A DNA stretch of 64,000 bases from Persicitalea sp964500445 (lineage in GTDB: Bacteria > Bacteroidota > Bacteroidia > Cytophagales > Spirosomataceae). Position 1 is the stretch's first letter. The number at the start of each line of letters is the position of its first letter. Position numbers and translations under genes: made by a program. The notes below the pieces were generated by a model. That model was given only the letters and a program-made list of their open reading frames with translations. It had not been told where the DNA came from and made no database searches. The stretch covers positions 1-64,000 of the forward strand of contig CAZCOG010000027.1 in the NCBI GenBank assembly GCA_964500445.1, in the 5' to 3' direction. Of this stretch, positions 32,838 to 42,303 are shown piece by piece.

Positions 32838-35800
32838 ATGTACATTTTGTGTAAAAAACTCATTCATAACGGCTTGCTGGCGTTTGCGGTTTGCTGCGGC
32901 CTGAGCGTAGGCTTCGCTACGGCGCAGTCAGCGGGCGGCAAGCGGGTGCTGGTGTTTTCCAAAACCAAAGGCTACCACCACAATTCAATTGCGGCAGGTA
33001 ACAAGCTCATCATGCGGTTGGGCAAAGAAAACGGCTTCGCCGTGGACACGACTACCAATTCTGACTTATTCACCGATGATAACCTCAAAAAATACAGCGA
33101 GGTTGTGTTCCTGAGTACGACGGGTGACGTGCTGGACGACCAACAGCAAATCGCCTTCGAGCGGTACATTCAGGCTGGTGGCGGCTACGTAGGCATTCAC
33201 GCCGCCGCCGACACCGAGTACGACTGGCCTTGGTACAATCGCCTGGCTGGCGGTTGGTTTGCCAGCCATCCAAAGAACAATATCCAGACAGGCGAGGCTT
33301 TCGTCGTCAACCGCAACAATCCTTCAATGGAAGGTTTTCCCGACAAGTGGACCGTCAAGGACGAGTTCTACGATTTCAAGAACTTTAACAAAGATGTGAC
33401 CGTACTGGTCAAAATTGACGAAAATAGCTATAAGGAGGGCAAGATGGGCGATGATCACCCAATGGCCTGGTTCCACGAATTCGAAGGCGGTAAGGCATTT
33501 TACACCAACTTTGGCCACACCGACGAGATGTACGAAAATCCAGTTTACGTTAAGCACCTACTGGGCGGCATGAAGTGGGCGATGGCCGACAAACTGGACT
33601 ACACCAAATCACGGCCCGAAGAAAACCGCTTCGTACGCAAAGTACTGGTAGATCACCTGGACGAACCTACCGAACTGGTGGTACTCGACAACGGAAAAGT
33701 ACTATTCACCGAAAGAAAGGGAGCCGTCAAACTTTACAATCCCAAAACCGGAACTACCGAACTGGCCGCTACCATTCCCGTTCACTTCCAGCGCGAGTAT
33801 GGCCTGCTGGGTATCAATATTGACCCCGATTTCAAGAACAATAAGTGGGTGTATTTGTACTATTCTGCCGTCGATCCTGACAAAAATAACCGGCTGGTTC
33901 GCGTGAAATGGGATGATGCAACCAACAAGTTGAAACTTGATACCGAAGAGCTCTTGCTGAACGTGGCCGAAAACCGCATTGGTGGCCAGGATGATTGCTG
34001 CCATACCGGCGGCTCCATTGCCTGGGACAAGCAGGGCAACCTGTACCTGTCGACGGGCGATAACACCAACCCTTTCCAATCGAATGGTTTCTCTCCGAGT
34101 GACCTGCGTCCCGGACGCGAGAAATTCAGTGCCCTTAACTCATCGAGCAATACGGCCGATCTGCGCGGCAAGATTTTGCGTATCAAACCTCGTGCCGATA
34201 AAGGATATGATATTCCCGAAGGAAACCTCTTTCCCAAAGGTACCGAAGGCGCTCGGCCCGAAATCTACGTAATGGGCAACCGCAACCCCTACCGGATTGC
34301 TGTGGACCAGCGTACGGGCTACCTGTACTGGGGCGAGGTGGGACCGGATGCCGGTGAAGACAATCCAAAGCGTGGTCCCAGAGGACACGATGAAATCAAC
34401 CAGGCCCGTAAAGCCGGGTACTTTGGCTGGCCTCTATTCGTGGCCGACAATAAGCCCTACCGACTGTTTAATTTTGCCGATAGTACTTCCGGTCCTTACT
34501 TCGATCCGGCCAAACCCGTAAACCCTTCAAACGAAATAAAAGGCTTGAAGAAGTTACCCCCCGCTCAAAAGGCCTTCATCTATTACCCCTACGCCGAATC
34601 GCCCGAATTTGGGGCAATCGTGGGTAAAGGTGGGCGCAACGCCATGGCGGGTCCGGTATACTACTATGATGATTATGCCGATAGTAACGTGAAATTTCCC
34701 CGCTACTACGACGGAAAGCTGTTTGCTTACGAGTGGATGCGGGGCTGGATCAATCCTGTAACCATGGCTCCAAATGGCGACTTCATTTCCATGGAGCATT
34801 TTATGCCTTCCAGTACTTTCAATCACCCTATGGACATGCAGTTTGATAAGGATGGTTCGCTGTACATGCTGGAATATGGCAGCAACTGGTTTGCGCAAAA
34901 CGACGAGGCCCGTCTTACACGGATCACCTACAACGCCGGCAACCGCACACCGATAGCGATGGCCAACGTGGACAAAACTGTGGGAGCAGTTCCTCTGAAA
35001 GTAGCTTTTTCGTCCAAAGGATCAATGGACTATGATAAGGATGCTATCAAGTACGAGTGGACGTTCGGACAGGGCTTGCCCAAGAGTACGGAAGCCAACC
35101 CGACCTTTACCTACACCAAGCCCGGTGATTACACCGCTACATTGAAAGTGACGGATGCCAAAGGCAATATGGCGACATCGCAGGTTTCTGTCAAAGCCGG
35201 CAATGCCGTTCCTGACGTGGAAATCGCGATGAAAGGCAACAAATCATTTTACTGGGACGACAAACCGATTGCTTACGAAGTGAAGGTAAGCGACAAGGAA
35301 GATGGATCGCTGGCAAAAGGCGTGGATCAAAACGACGTACTGCTGACGGTAAACTACCTGGAAGGATTTGACAAAACCATGATTGCCCAGGGCCACCAGG
35401 TCAATACGGGTTTTGCCACGGGTAAGCGTCTGATTGAGTTGAGCGATTGTAAGGCCTGCCATAGTATCGATAAAAAATCAGTTGGGCCAGCTTACATCGA
35501 TGTTGCCAAAAAATATCAGAAAGATCGTACTGCCACGAAAAAACTGGCAGAAAAGGTAATCAAAGGCGGCGGCGGCGTGTGGGGCGAACAAGCTATGGCG
35601 GCTCACCCACAACTGAAAGAGGAAGAAGCCGAAGATATGGTGAAATACATCCTGTCGCTTGCGAATGAGAATAAAGTAAAAAGTGAGCCGCTGCAAGGTA
35701 CTTATGTGGCTAAATCTAAAGCAAAGGAAGGTTCGTACGTGTTTACGGCAAGCTATACGGATAAGGGTAATGGAGTGATCGGACCTCTGACAGGAAGTCA

Positions 35801-36215
35801 AACGATTGCCCTCCGTCCGGCCAAAATAAAGGCCAATACACTGGATGGTGGCAAAGCATATATGAAGTATAAGCTGCCCAGCGGCTCGGAGGTAGTAGTA
35901 GCTAACGGAAACAACAGTTACGCCGAATACAAGGACATTGACCTAACTGGCATCAGCAAGCTAAAAGCTGGCGTATTTACTGCCGAAGGCATGACTGCTG
36001 GTGGGACGCTGGAAGTACACCTCGACTCTCCACAAGGCCCAAAGATTGGTTCAGCAGATGTAAAACAGGGAACGATGGGCGAAGTGGAAATTCCGCTTCA
36101 GGTACCTGCTGATCGTCGCCAGCGAAATCTTTACTTGGTATTCAAGAATGCTGACCCCAAAGGAAAGCCTCTTTTCGCGGTAGATACGATTGAGTTTGTC
36201 AATGGAGCCATGTAA
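32838..36215 (+). CDS. ThuA / PQQ-type sugar dehydrogenase / PKD / cytochrome c fusion
   Basis: The 1125-residue secreted protein joins several domains. After a signal peptide (to about residue 30, ATAQ) comes ThuA (about 34-250, VLVFSKTKGYHHNSI, GYVGIHAAADTEYDW). A glucose/sorbosone dehydrogenase beta-propeller follows (about 265-700, LDEPTELVVLDNGKVLFTER, DDCCHTGGSIAWD, MGNRNPYRIAVD), then a PKD domain (about 700-785, KYEWTFGQG). A c-type cytochrome with CKACHS sits near residue 870 and a C-terminal carbohydrate-binding-like beta domain at about 990-1120. Such proteins oxidise sugars in the periplasm or outside and pass electrons to the attached haem. The sugar isomerase and Gfo/Idh genes nearby point to sugar metabolism. 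Confidence 0.93.
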   Translation: MYILCKKLIHNGLLAFAVCCGLSVGFATAQSAGGKRVLVFSKTKGYHHNSIAAGNKLIMRLGKENGFAVDTTTNSDLFTDDNLKKYSEVVFLSTTGDVLDDQQQIAFERYIQAGGGYVGIHAAADTEYDWPWYNRLAGGWFASHPKNNIQTGEAFVVNRNNPSMEGFPDKWTVKDEFYDFKNFNKDVTVLVKIDENSYKEGKMGDDHPMAWFHEFEGGKAFYTNFGHTDEMYENPVYVKHLLGGMKWAMADKLDYTKSRPEENRFVRKVLVDHLDEPTELVVLDNGKVLFTERKGAVKLYNPKTGTTELAATIPVHFQREYGLLGINIDPDFKNNKWVYLYYSAVDPDKNNRLVRVKWDDATNKLKLDTEELLLNVAENRIGGQDDCCHTGGSIAWDKQGNLYLSTGDNTNPFQSNGFSPSDLRPGREKFSALNSSSNTADLRGKILRIKPRADKGYDIPEGNLFPKGTEGARPEIYVMGNRNPYRIAVDQRTGYLYWGEVGPDAGEDNPKRGPRGHDEINQARKAGYFGWPLFVADNKPYRLFNFADSTSGPYFDPAKPVNPSNEIKGLKKLPPAQKAFIYYPYAESPEFGAIVGKGGRNAMAGPVYYYDDYADSNVKFPRYYDGKLFAYEWMRGWINPVTMAPNGDFISMEHFMPSSTFNHPMDMQFDKDGSLYMLEYGSNWFAQNDEARLTRITYNAGNRTPIAMANVDKTVGAVPLKVAFSSKGSMDYDKDAIKYEWTFGQGLPKSTEANPTFTYTKPGDYTATLKVTDAKGNMATSQVSVKAGNAVPDVEIAMKGNKSFYWDDKPIAYEVKVSDKEDGSLAKGVDQNDVLLTVNYLEGFDKTMIAQGHQVNTGFATGKRLIELSDCKACHSIDKKSVGPAYIDVAKKYQKDRTATKKLAEKVIKGGGGVWGEQAMAAHPQLKEEEAEDMVKYILSLANENKVKSEPLQGTYVAKSKAKEGSYVFTASYTDKGNGVIGPLTGSQTIALRPAKIKANTLDGGKAYMKYKLPSGSEVVVANGNNSYAEYKDIDLTGISKLKAGVFTAEGMTAGGTLEVHLDSPQGPKIGSADVKQGTMGEVEIPLQVPADRRQRNLYLVFKNADPKGKPLFAVDTIEFVNGAM

Positions 36216-36258
36216 TAAATGGTGAGTGATGAATGATGAATTATCATGATTCATCATT

Positions 36259-36297
36259 AAAAAGCGGACGCCGGGAAAACCCAGCGTCCGCTTTTTT
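36259..36297. terminator. bidirectional terminator
   Basis: AAAGCGGACGC and GCGTCCGCTTT form a long stem extended by GGG/CCC around an AAAA loop, with flanking A- and T-runs, between the ThuA fusion gene and the convergent isomerase gene. Confidence 0.85.
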
Positions 36298-36334
36298 ACT
36301 ATTTGTCAGTCTGAGCGTAGTCGAAGACCTCCTT

Positions 36335-37387
36335 CTATATTCCCAACACCTTTCGGTTGAAGTCTTCATCAGCACCAGCGCTGGCAAAGTCGTCAAAGGC
36401 TTTGTCGGTCACTTCGATGATGTGGCTTTCAATGAAAGGTGCTCCCTCCGCGGCTCCCTGGGCGGGCGATTTGATGCAGCACTCCCATTCCAGCACAGCC
36501 CAGCTACCGTAGTCGTACTGCGAGAGCTTGGAGAAAATACTGGAGAAATCGACCTGCCCGTCACCCAGCGAGCGGAAGCGTCCGGCACGGTCAGCCCAGC
36601 CCGCAAAACCGCTATATACACCCTGGCGTCCCGTAGGATTAAACTCTGCGTCTTTTACGTGAAAAGCCTTGATGCGGTCATGATACAGATCGATGAAAGC
36701 CAGGTAGTCCAGTTGCTGTAACACAAAGTGGCTGGGGTCATAGAGAAGATTGGCACGTGCGTGACCATCGACCGCATCCAGGAATCGCTCGAAGGTCGCG
36801 CCATCGAACAAATCTTCGCCCGGATGCAATTCATAACAAACATCGACTCCGCAATCCTCGAAAGTATCCAGAATCGGTTTCCAGCGCTTGGCCAATTCCG
36901 CAAAAGCTGTTTCTATTAGACCCTGCGGACGCTGTGGCCAAGGGTACATATATGGCCACGCCAATGCTCCCGAAAAGCTGGCGCAGGCAGTCAGCCCCAG
37001 ATTCTGGCTCGCTTTGGCAGCCATTTTGAGTTGCTCAACCGCCCAGGCCTGCCGTGCTGACGGGTTATCGCGCACCTCGGGTACAGCGAAGCCATCGAAC
37101 ATGGCATCGTAAACCGGGTGAGATGCTACGAGCTGCCCTTGGAGGTGCGTGGAAAGTTCGGTCACCTCAACGCCAATGTCTTTCAATTTGCCTTTGTACT
37201 CGTCGCAGTACGTTTCGGATTCAGCGGCTTGTTTTAGGTCGATGCAACGAGAGTCCCAGGTAGGTATCTGTATGCCTTTATAACCTAAATCGGCCATGTA
37301 GCGGGCAATGCTTTCTAAATTATTAAACGGGGCTTCATCGCCCATAAACTGGGCCAAAAAAATCGCGGGGCCTTTAAGGGTTTTCAT
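36335..37387 (-). CDS. sugar phosphate isomerase/epimerase (AP2-endonuclease-like TIM barrel)
   Basis: The 350-residue protein is a xylose-isomerase-like TIM barrel. It shows GYKGIQIPTWDSR, VTELSTHLQGQLVASHP, CYELHPGEDLFDG with the metal-binding Glu and His, NLLYDPSHFVLQQLD, IKAFHVKDAEFNP with His, and WAVLEWECC with Glu. These enzymes isomerise or epimerise sugars or inositols in the cytosol. The ATG at 37387 (MKTLKGPAIFLAQF) is preferred; the 15 residues before it read a dispersed repeat. It is separated from the Gfo/Idh gene only by the four-helix-bundle cassette, and the two enzymes probably act in one sugar pathway. Confidence 0.9.
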   Translation of the reverse strand: MKTLKGPAIFLAQFMGDEAPFNNLESIARYMADLGYKGIQIPTWDSRCIDLKQAAESETYCDEYKGKLKDIGVEVTELSTHLQGQLVASHPVYDAMFDGFAVPEVRDNPSARQAWAVEQLKMAAKASQNLGLTACASFSGALAWPYMYPWPQRPQGLIETAFAELAKRWKPILDTFEDCGVDVCYELHPGEDLFDGATFERFLDAVDGHARANLLYDPSHFVLQQLDYLAFIDLYHDRIKAFHVKDAEFNPTGRQGVYSGFAGWADRAGRFRSLGDGQVDFSSIFSKLSQYDYGSWAVLEWECCIKSPAQGAAEGAPFIESHIIEVTDKAFDDFASAGADEDFNRKVLGI

Positions 37388-37459
37388 AGTTTTTAATTTT
37401 GAATTAGTGAATTTTGGAATGTCGGAATACATTATTCCGACGTCCGATAGCTTAAATAT
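37388..37459. repeat. left flank of the four-helix-bundle cassette
   Basis: This spacer contains a perfect hairpin GTCGGAATA-CAT-TATTCCGAC (37421-37441). AATACATTATTCC (37426-37438) is the exact inverse of 37926-37938 on the other side of the gene. GAATTAGTGAA and GGAATGTCGGAAT are likewise inverted at 37970-37990. Confidence 0.55.
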
Positions 37460-37870
37460 TCATGTATTAGAACGGGTTGAACTTCTGGCTTTGGAAAGAA
37501 TTTTTAGAATTTCAAATGTCTCAGCTTTGAGCGAAACGAGTTTCTTTTCTTCGACAATTCCAGCTTCTTCCAAAATTTCTAACCAAAATAACGATTCATC
37601 TGCTTCCTCGATCGTGATCGAAAGTTTGGAAAAAAACTCGGCCTTACTCCTTGCTCTGCATGATGCCCGATAATTGGCACCCGTCGAGGTAGCTGAGCGC
37701 AAAAGCTGCTTCCCAATTATGCGTGCTTCCTCAGTTGACGGCAAAGCTTGGTAAAGTTTGATGTGCCGAAGTACCAATTTTTTGGTTCTCTCACGCATTG
37801 CCTCAACAAAATCAGCTCTCGCCTGATATTCGTACTCAGCGCTTTCTTCAACCCACCAATCTTTGTCCAT
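37460..37870 (-). CDS. four-helix-bundle protein (23S rRNA intervening-sequence type)
   Basis: The 136-residue protein belongs to the S23/IVP four-helix-bundle family. LVLRHIKLYQALPSTEEARIIGKQLLRSATSTGANYRASCRARSKAEFFSKLSI is the family core, followed by EEADESLFWLEILEEAG. It has about 24 extra N-terminal residues; a start at 37798 (MRERTKKL) would give the usual length. These proteins occur in insertions in 23S rRNA genes and, in Bacteroidota, at many chromosomal spots; they form pentamers and their role is unclear. It separates two sugar-metabolism genes and is bounded by inverted repeats, so it looks like an inserted cassette. Confidence 0.88.
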   Translation of the reverse strand: MDKDWWVEESAEYEYQARADFVEAMRERTKKLVLRHIKLYQALPSTEEARIIGKQLLRSATSTGANYRASCRARSKAEFFSKLSITIEEADESLFWLEILEEAGIVEEKKLVSLKAETFEILKILSKARSSTRSNT

Positions 37871-37993
37871 AATAATTTAGAATGCCAGACGGGGTCGCCC
37901 GGCGATTCGGCGATTAGTGATTGCAGGAATAATGTATTGAGTAAAAACTTGCGAAAGCAACATTCATTAATTCCGACATTCACTAATTCCAAA
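37871..37993. repeat. right flank of the four-helix-bundle cassette
   Basis: Holds GGAATAATGTATT (37926-37938), inverse of 37426-37438, and ATTCCGACATTC plus TTCACTAATTC (37970-37989), inverse of parts of the left flank. ACATTCATTAA followed by a TCCGACATT occurs again at 55148-55168, before the Nif3-type gene's stop codon. Confidence 0.55.
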
Positions 37994-39139
37994 TTAAACC
38001 TCCACCCATTTTTCGCTCCGGGCACTTTCCAGAATCTTCTCACAGATCAAGAGCTCACGGTAGCCGTCAGCGAAGGTTGGGAAGGTAGGATTATCGGGTT
38101 GCTTTCCAGCTTCGATGGCAGCGTAAACTTCCTTGAACATCTGCTTGGAAGTGTCGGGGAAGCCCTCATTATGGCCACCGGGGAAAGAGATAACGGAACT
38201 GGCTTCTTTGTGAACGAGCGAAGGGTCGCGCATAAGTACTTCATTATAACCGTCGCGGTTGCCAATCCAAAGTTCGTTGGGACTTTCAGAATTGAAACTG
38301 AACGTTTTCTTGGAACCCGATATTTCCAGGCTCATGCGGTTCTTACGGCCCGCCGAAACCTGCGAAACCGTGATAACGCCCCGGTTGCCATTGTCAAAGC
38401 GTAGCAAAACGTTGGCGTGATCTTCTGTATTGATGGGTACGTCGGCGTAGTCTTCGGGTTTCAGAATTTTACCCGAGTAGGTTTCCACTTCCTTGAGCGG
38501 CTTCTTACGGGTTTTATGGATGGTGTTGAAATCCGCCATTACGGCCACAGTTTTCAGCCCGGTGATATATTCCAGAATATCCATCAGGTGAGAACCAATG
38601 TCGGCAATGGCGCGTGAGTCACCGGATTTGTCAGGTTCCAGCCGCCAGTTGTAGTCGGTTTCATAGAACAGCCAGTCTTGTAAATAAGACCCAATTACGG
38701 AATAGACCTCGCCGAGTTCGCCTTTTTCCCGCATTACTTTCATCTGCCGGGCGAGTGGGTAGTACCGAAGGTTGAAATGCACGGCGTTTACAAGCCCCGT
38801 TTTGGCGGCTAATTCTACCAGCTCCTCGGCTTCGGCAAGATCTTTGGCCAGGGGTTTTTCGCATACTACATGTTTTCCTGCTTCCAGAGCAGCCTTGGAT
38901 TGGGAATAGTGCAGGAAATTGGGAGTGCAGATATGAACGCACTGAATATCATCCTGTTTCAGTAATTCATCGAAAGTGTAAGAACGCTCGATACCCAGCG
39001 ATTTCGCTTTGTCAGCGGCGAGTTCTGCCGTCACTTCGCAAAGTGCCACGACTTCGACATTGGGTAAGCGACGCAGTGCTTCAATGTGGGCGGGGCCAAT
39101 GAATCCGGTTCCTACTACTCCTACTTTTACTTTTGCCAT
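37994..39139 (-). CDS. Gfo/Idh/MocA-family NAD(P)-dependent oxidoreductase
   Basis: The 381-residue protein has an N-terminal Rossmann fold (KVGVVGTGFIGPAHIEAL, then VVALCEVT), the diagnostic HVVCEKPLAKDLAEAEELV with the catalytic Lys of the EKP motif, and a C-terminal alpha/beta domain with NWRLEPDKSGDSRAIADIGSHLMDILEYITG. Such enzymes oxidise or reduce sugars, inositols and related polyols. The ATG at 39139 (MAKVKVGV) is chosen over one three codons earlier. It was probably once directly upstream of the isomerase gene on the same strand. Confidence 0.93.
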   Translation of the reverse strand: MAKVKVGVVGTGFIGPAHIEALRRLPNVEVVALCEVTAELAADKAKSLGIERSYTFDELLKQDDIQCVHICTPNFLHYSQSKAALEAGKHVVCEKPLAKDLAEAEELVELAAKTGLVNAVHFNLRYYPLARQMKVMREKGELGEVYSVIGSYLQDWLFYETDYNWRLEPDKSGDSRAIADIGSHLMDILEYITGLKTVAVMADFNTIHKTRKKPLKEVETYSGKILKPEDYADVPINTEDHANVLLRFDNGNRGVITVSQVSAGRKNRMSLEISGSKKTFSFNSESPNELWIGNRDGYNEVLMRDPSLVHKEASSVISFPGGHNEGFPDTSKQMFKEVYAAIEAGKQPDNPTFPTFADGYRELLICEKILESARSEKWVEV

Positions 39140-39211
39140 TGATTTCAAATTTTACGGGGCAGCCCCGCTGTGAGAGAATTATGAATAAGTGAATAATACA
39201 TTTTGCAAGCA

Positions 39212-40156
39212 TTAGGCGGTCCGCTTCTGCTTCCACATAGTGTAGAGAAGCGCGGAGGTGGCGGTCAACGATACCAGCGCCGCAATCCATGGGACAGATT
39301 CATTATTTTCTATATTATAGTCTACCATTTTCTGGTGATAGAGATACAGCATCAGCACCATGAATCCGTTATTGACGAAGTGAGCAAATATGGCAACCCA
39401 TAAACTACCCGACCAATAATATAAATATCCAAACAAAGCACCGAGTAACATTCGGGGAATGAAACCATAGAACTGCACATGAATAGCGCTAAATAACGCG
39501 GCAGCGACCCAGATCGCCAGGTGTGGATTGACCCAATGCTCAACCAGCTTGCGCTGCAACACACCCCGGAAAAGTACTTCTTCACCGATAGAAGGAATTA
39601 CTGCTATTACCAAAAGCGCTATGGCAAATTGGCCGGGTGAGTCAAAATCGGTCATGAAAGTAGTTATCCCCTCCAGCTGGTCTTCTTTTTCGCGCATCCA
39701 TTGCTCTACTCCGCTCAGGAAATCTGGTAGAGTCATTCCCTGATTCCATTCGATGATCAGACTGTTGAGCGGCATGAAAGCCAGTACAACAAGCAGTGTC
39801 AACCCCCAAAACTGTGGTGGCGTGAAGGCTCGCGTTTGGAAATCTGGCAAACTACGCCGCTCGATGTACGACCAGTACAAAAGCGGTGGAATCAGATAGG
39901 TTGAGACATGTGCCGTGGCCTGTAAAATCATTAAGCCGTACCAGCCATTAGGTACTGTCTCGGGTGACTGAATGAGCGTGGATACAATTTCTATCCCCGC
40001 CATCTCGTCTCCACTACCCAAAAAATTCATGAGAAAAAGCACGGCCAGCATATTCCCTACTGACATACCCACCAAAATAAAGCCTACCAGAACCAGAAGG
40101 CTGCGCCAGGTGTTGGGAACGCGTGAAGGCAAGGAAATAGAGGGATTGTGTTGCAT
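39212..40156 (-). CDS. CPBP-family intramembrane metalloprotease
   Basis: The 314-residue membrane protein has about seven hydrophobic segments and the CPBP (CAAX protease/bacteriocin-processing, formerly Abi) motifs: VIPSIGEEVLFRGVLQRKL with the catalytic Glu pair and Arg, ALFSAIHVQFYGFIPRMLLGALFGYLYYWSGSLW with the first His, and IFAHFVNNGFMVL with the second His and Asn. Members cleave within membranes; the substrate here is unknown. It stands alone on the minus strand, divergent from dusB. Confidence 0.92.
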   Translation of the reverse strand: MQHNPSISLPSRVPNTWRSLLVLVGFILVGMSVGNMLAVLFLMNFLGSGDEMAGIEIVSTLIQSPETVPNGWYGLMILQATAHVSTYLIPPLLYWSYIERRSLPDFQTRAFTPPQFWGLTLLVVLAFMPLNSLIIEWNQGMTLPDFLSGVEQWMREKEDQLEGITTFMTDFDSPGQFAIALLVIAVIPSIGEEVLFRGVLQRKLVEHWVNPHLAIWVAAALFSAIHVQFYGFIPRMLLGALFGYLYYWSGSLWVAIFAHFVNNGFMVLMLYLYHQKMVDYNIENNESVPWIAALVSLTATSALLYTMWKQKRTA

Positions 40157-40358
40157 AATTGGCGTAAATTTACGGGATTATTGTTTAGTTGTGGAGTTGT
40201 TTAGGGTTTAGTTGGTTATTCGTTTCATTGCTTATTCAAGAATAAAATTACCGGTTGTGTATTGACAAGGCGCATTTGCATTTCTGCCAGCCATTGTGAT
40301 TATTTTAGGCCCTGTTTTCTAAATAACTAAACGTTTAAACAAATAAACGATTTATCAA

Positions 40359-41357
40359 GTGGTAAAAATTGGAAACATAACGCTTCCCGACTTCCCGCTC
40401 CTGTTGGCGCCTATGGAAGACGTGAGCGATCCGCCTTTCCGGGCCGTATGCAAGGAAAAGGGGGCCGATCTGATGTACACGGAATTTATTTCGTCCGAAG
40501 GGCTGATTCGTGATGCGGCCAAGAGTGTGCAGAAACTCGATATCTTCGAATATGAACGTCCCATTGGCATTCAACTATTCGGCAGCGACGTCGAAACCAT
40601 GCGCTCCTGCGCCGAGATTGCTACCAGGGCGAATCCTGATTTGATTGACATTAATTATGGCTGCCCGGTCAAGAATGTCGCCTGCCGGGGCGCGGGAGCT
40701 GCGCTGTTGCAGGATATTCCCAAAATGGTACGCATGACCGAAGCCGTTGTCAAAGCCACGCACTTGCCCGTGACGGTGAAGACACGGCTGGGCTGGGACG
40801 ACAGCACAAAGAATATCCTGGAAGTAGCCGAACGATTACAGGACATTGGTATTCAGGCCCTGACTGTTCATGGACGTACCCGGGTACAGATGTATAAAGG
40901 CTCAGCCGACTGGACCCTCATTGGCCGTATTAAGGAAAACCCGCGCGTCACGATTCCGATATTCGGCAACGGCGACATCGACAGTCCGCAGAAAGCACTC
41001 GAATACAAAAACCGCTACGGCGTGGACGGCATCATGGTGGGCAGAGCATCCATTGGCTATCCCTGGATCTTTGATGAGATAAAGCACTACTTGGCTACAG
41101 GCCAAATGCTGACGCCCCCTACCCTGACCGAGCGGGTAGAAGTCTGTCGCCGTCACCTGGAATTCTCGGTGCGCTGGAAAGGCGAAATCACCGGGATTTT
41201 TGAAATGCGCCGCCACTACACCAATTATTTTCGGGGACTCGATCACTTCAAACCCTACCGTATGCGCCTGGTGCAAAGTATGTCGTTCGACGAATTGAAT
41301 GACATTTTGAACGAGATCAATGAAGTATTCAGCGAAGTAGAGTCATTTGCCCTATGA
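40359..41357 (+). CDS. dusB: tRNA-dihydrouridine synthase DusB
   Basis: The 332-residue flavoenzyme reduces uridines in the tRNA D-loop. The family landmarks are in order: LLLAPMEDVSDPPFRAVCKEKGADLMYTEFISSEGL, DINYGCPVKNVACRGAGAALL with the catalytic Cys, VTVKTRLGWDD, LTVHGRTRVQMYKGSADW, and IFGNGDIDSPQKA then GIMVGRASIGYPWIF. It starts with GTG at 40359; VVKIGNI matches the MVKIGNI start of relatives. It overlaps the DMT transporter gene by four bases, so the two are cotranscribed. Confidence 0.96.
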   Translation: MVKIGNITLPDFPLLLAPMEDVSDPPFRAVCKEKGADLMYTEFISSEGLIRDAAKSVQKLDIFEYERPIGIQLFGSDVETMRSCAEIATRANPDLIDINYGCPVKNVACRGAGAALLQDIPKMVRMTEAVVKATHLPVTVKTRLGWDDSTKNILEVAERLQDIGIQALTVHGRTRVQMYKGSADWTLIGRIKENPRVTIPIFGNGDIDSPQKALEYKNRYGVDGIMVGRASIGYPWIFDEIKHYLATGQMLTPPTLTERVEVCRRHLEFSVRWKGEITGIFEMRRHYTNYFRGLDHFKPYRMRLVQSMSFDELNDILNEINEVFSEVESFAL

Positions 41358-42289
41358 GCAACAAGACAACGACTCCCGAAAACTCTGCTCCGTTGCTGGC
41401 GTGGGGTCTACTTGTTTTGTTGGCTTTGGTATGGGGTAGTTCCTTTATTTTAATCAAGAAAAGTCTGCATACTTATTCCGTTACCGAAGTGGCCGCCGGA
41501 AGAGTATTTCTGGCCTTCGTCTTTTTCATTCCGGTACTAATCCGTAGCTGGAAGACGATCCCCAAGTCGCTTATGGGGTTATTTTTTGTTTCCGGCTTAT
41601 TGGGTTACTTCCTCCCGGCTTTTCTTTTTGCCCGAGCCGGCAGCGAAATCACCAGTGCTTTGGCTGGTACACTCAATGCCGTCAGCCCAATGTTCACCAT
41701 GCTGATCGGGGTACTTTTTTTTGCTAAAAGTACCCACCGGATGCAGATTTTAGGGCTGGTCATTGCCCTGGTTGGCGCACTTATGCTGATTTTCACTAAG
41801 GCAGGAGTAGCCATCCCCGAAGTTAATTTCTATGCTCTTTTCATTGTTTTGGCCACAGTCTGCTATGGTACCAACATCAATATTGTGTCCAAGTACTACG
41901 GCAATTTATCCCCCGTTGTGTCGACGGCCTGGATCTTTGCGGGCGTAGGACCGCTGTCGCTGGGCATATTGCTCTTTACCGACTTTTTCGAAAAAATGGC
42001 CCAACCTGCTAACCTGCTGCCTTCGGCTTACCTGGTAAGTTTGGGGGTACTTGCTTCCGGCCTGATGTCGGTACTTTTCAATCGGGTCATCCAATTATCG
42101 AGTGCAGTCTTTGCGGCCTCGGTTACGTATCTGATGCCCATTGTGGCCCTTTCCTGGGGCTTGCTGGACGGCGAACTCGTAGGCATTCAGCAATGGGCAG
42201 GCACGGCGGTTATCTTAGTAGGGGTCTATATGATCAATCGGAAACGAAAGGCGCGTAAAGTAGTTATGGAGCCAGAGCATAGTTTATAA
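41354..42289 (+). CDS. DMT/EamA-family transporter
   Basis: The 311-residue protein has ten predicted helices arranged as two EamA repeats. The first begins LLVLLALVWGSSFILIKKSL, followed by FARAGSEITSALAGTLNAVSPMFTML. The second begins FYALFIVLATVCYGTNINIVSK, with VIQLSSAVFAASVTYLMPIVALSWG near the end. DMT carriers export or import metabolites such as amino acids; the substrate is not predictable. It overlaps dusB (ATGA) and lies 14 bp before the biotin carrier gene. Confidence 0.93.
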   Translation: MSNKTTTPENSAPLLAWGLLVLLALVWGSSFILIKKSLHTYSVTEVAAGRVFLAFVFFIPVLIRSWKTIPKSLMGLFFVSGLLGYFLPAFLFARAGSEITSALAGTLNAVSPMFTMLIGVLFFAKSTHRMQILGLVIALVGALMLIFTKAGVAIPEVNFYALFIVLATVCYGTNINIVSKYYGNLSPVVSTAWIFAGVGPLSLGILLFTDFFEKMAQPANLLPSAYLVSLGVLASGLMSVLFNRVIQLSSAVFAASVTYLMPIVALSWGLLDGELVGIQQWAGTAVILVGVYMINRKRKARKVVMEPEHSL

Positions 42290-42303
42290 AAAATTAATAC
42301 GAA

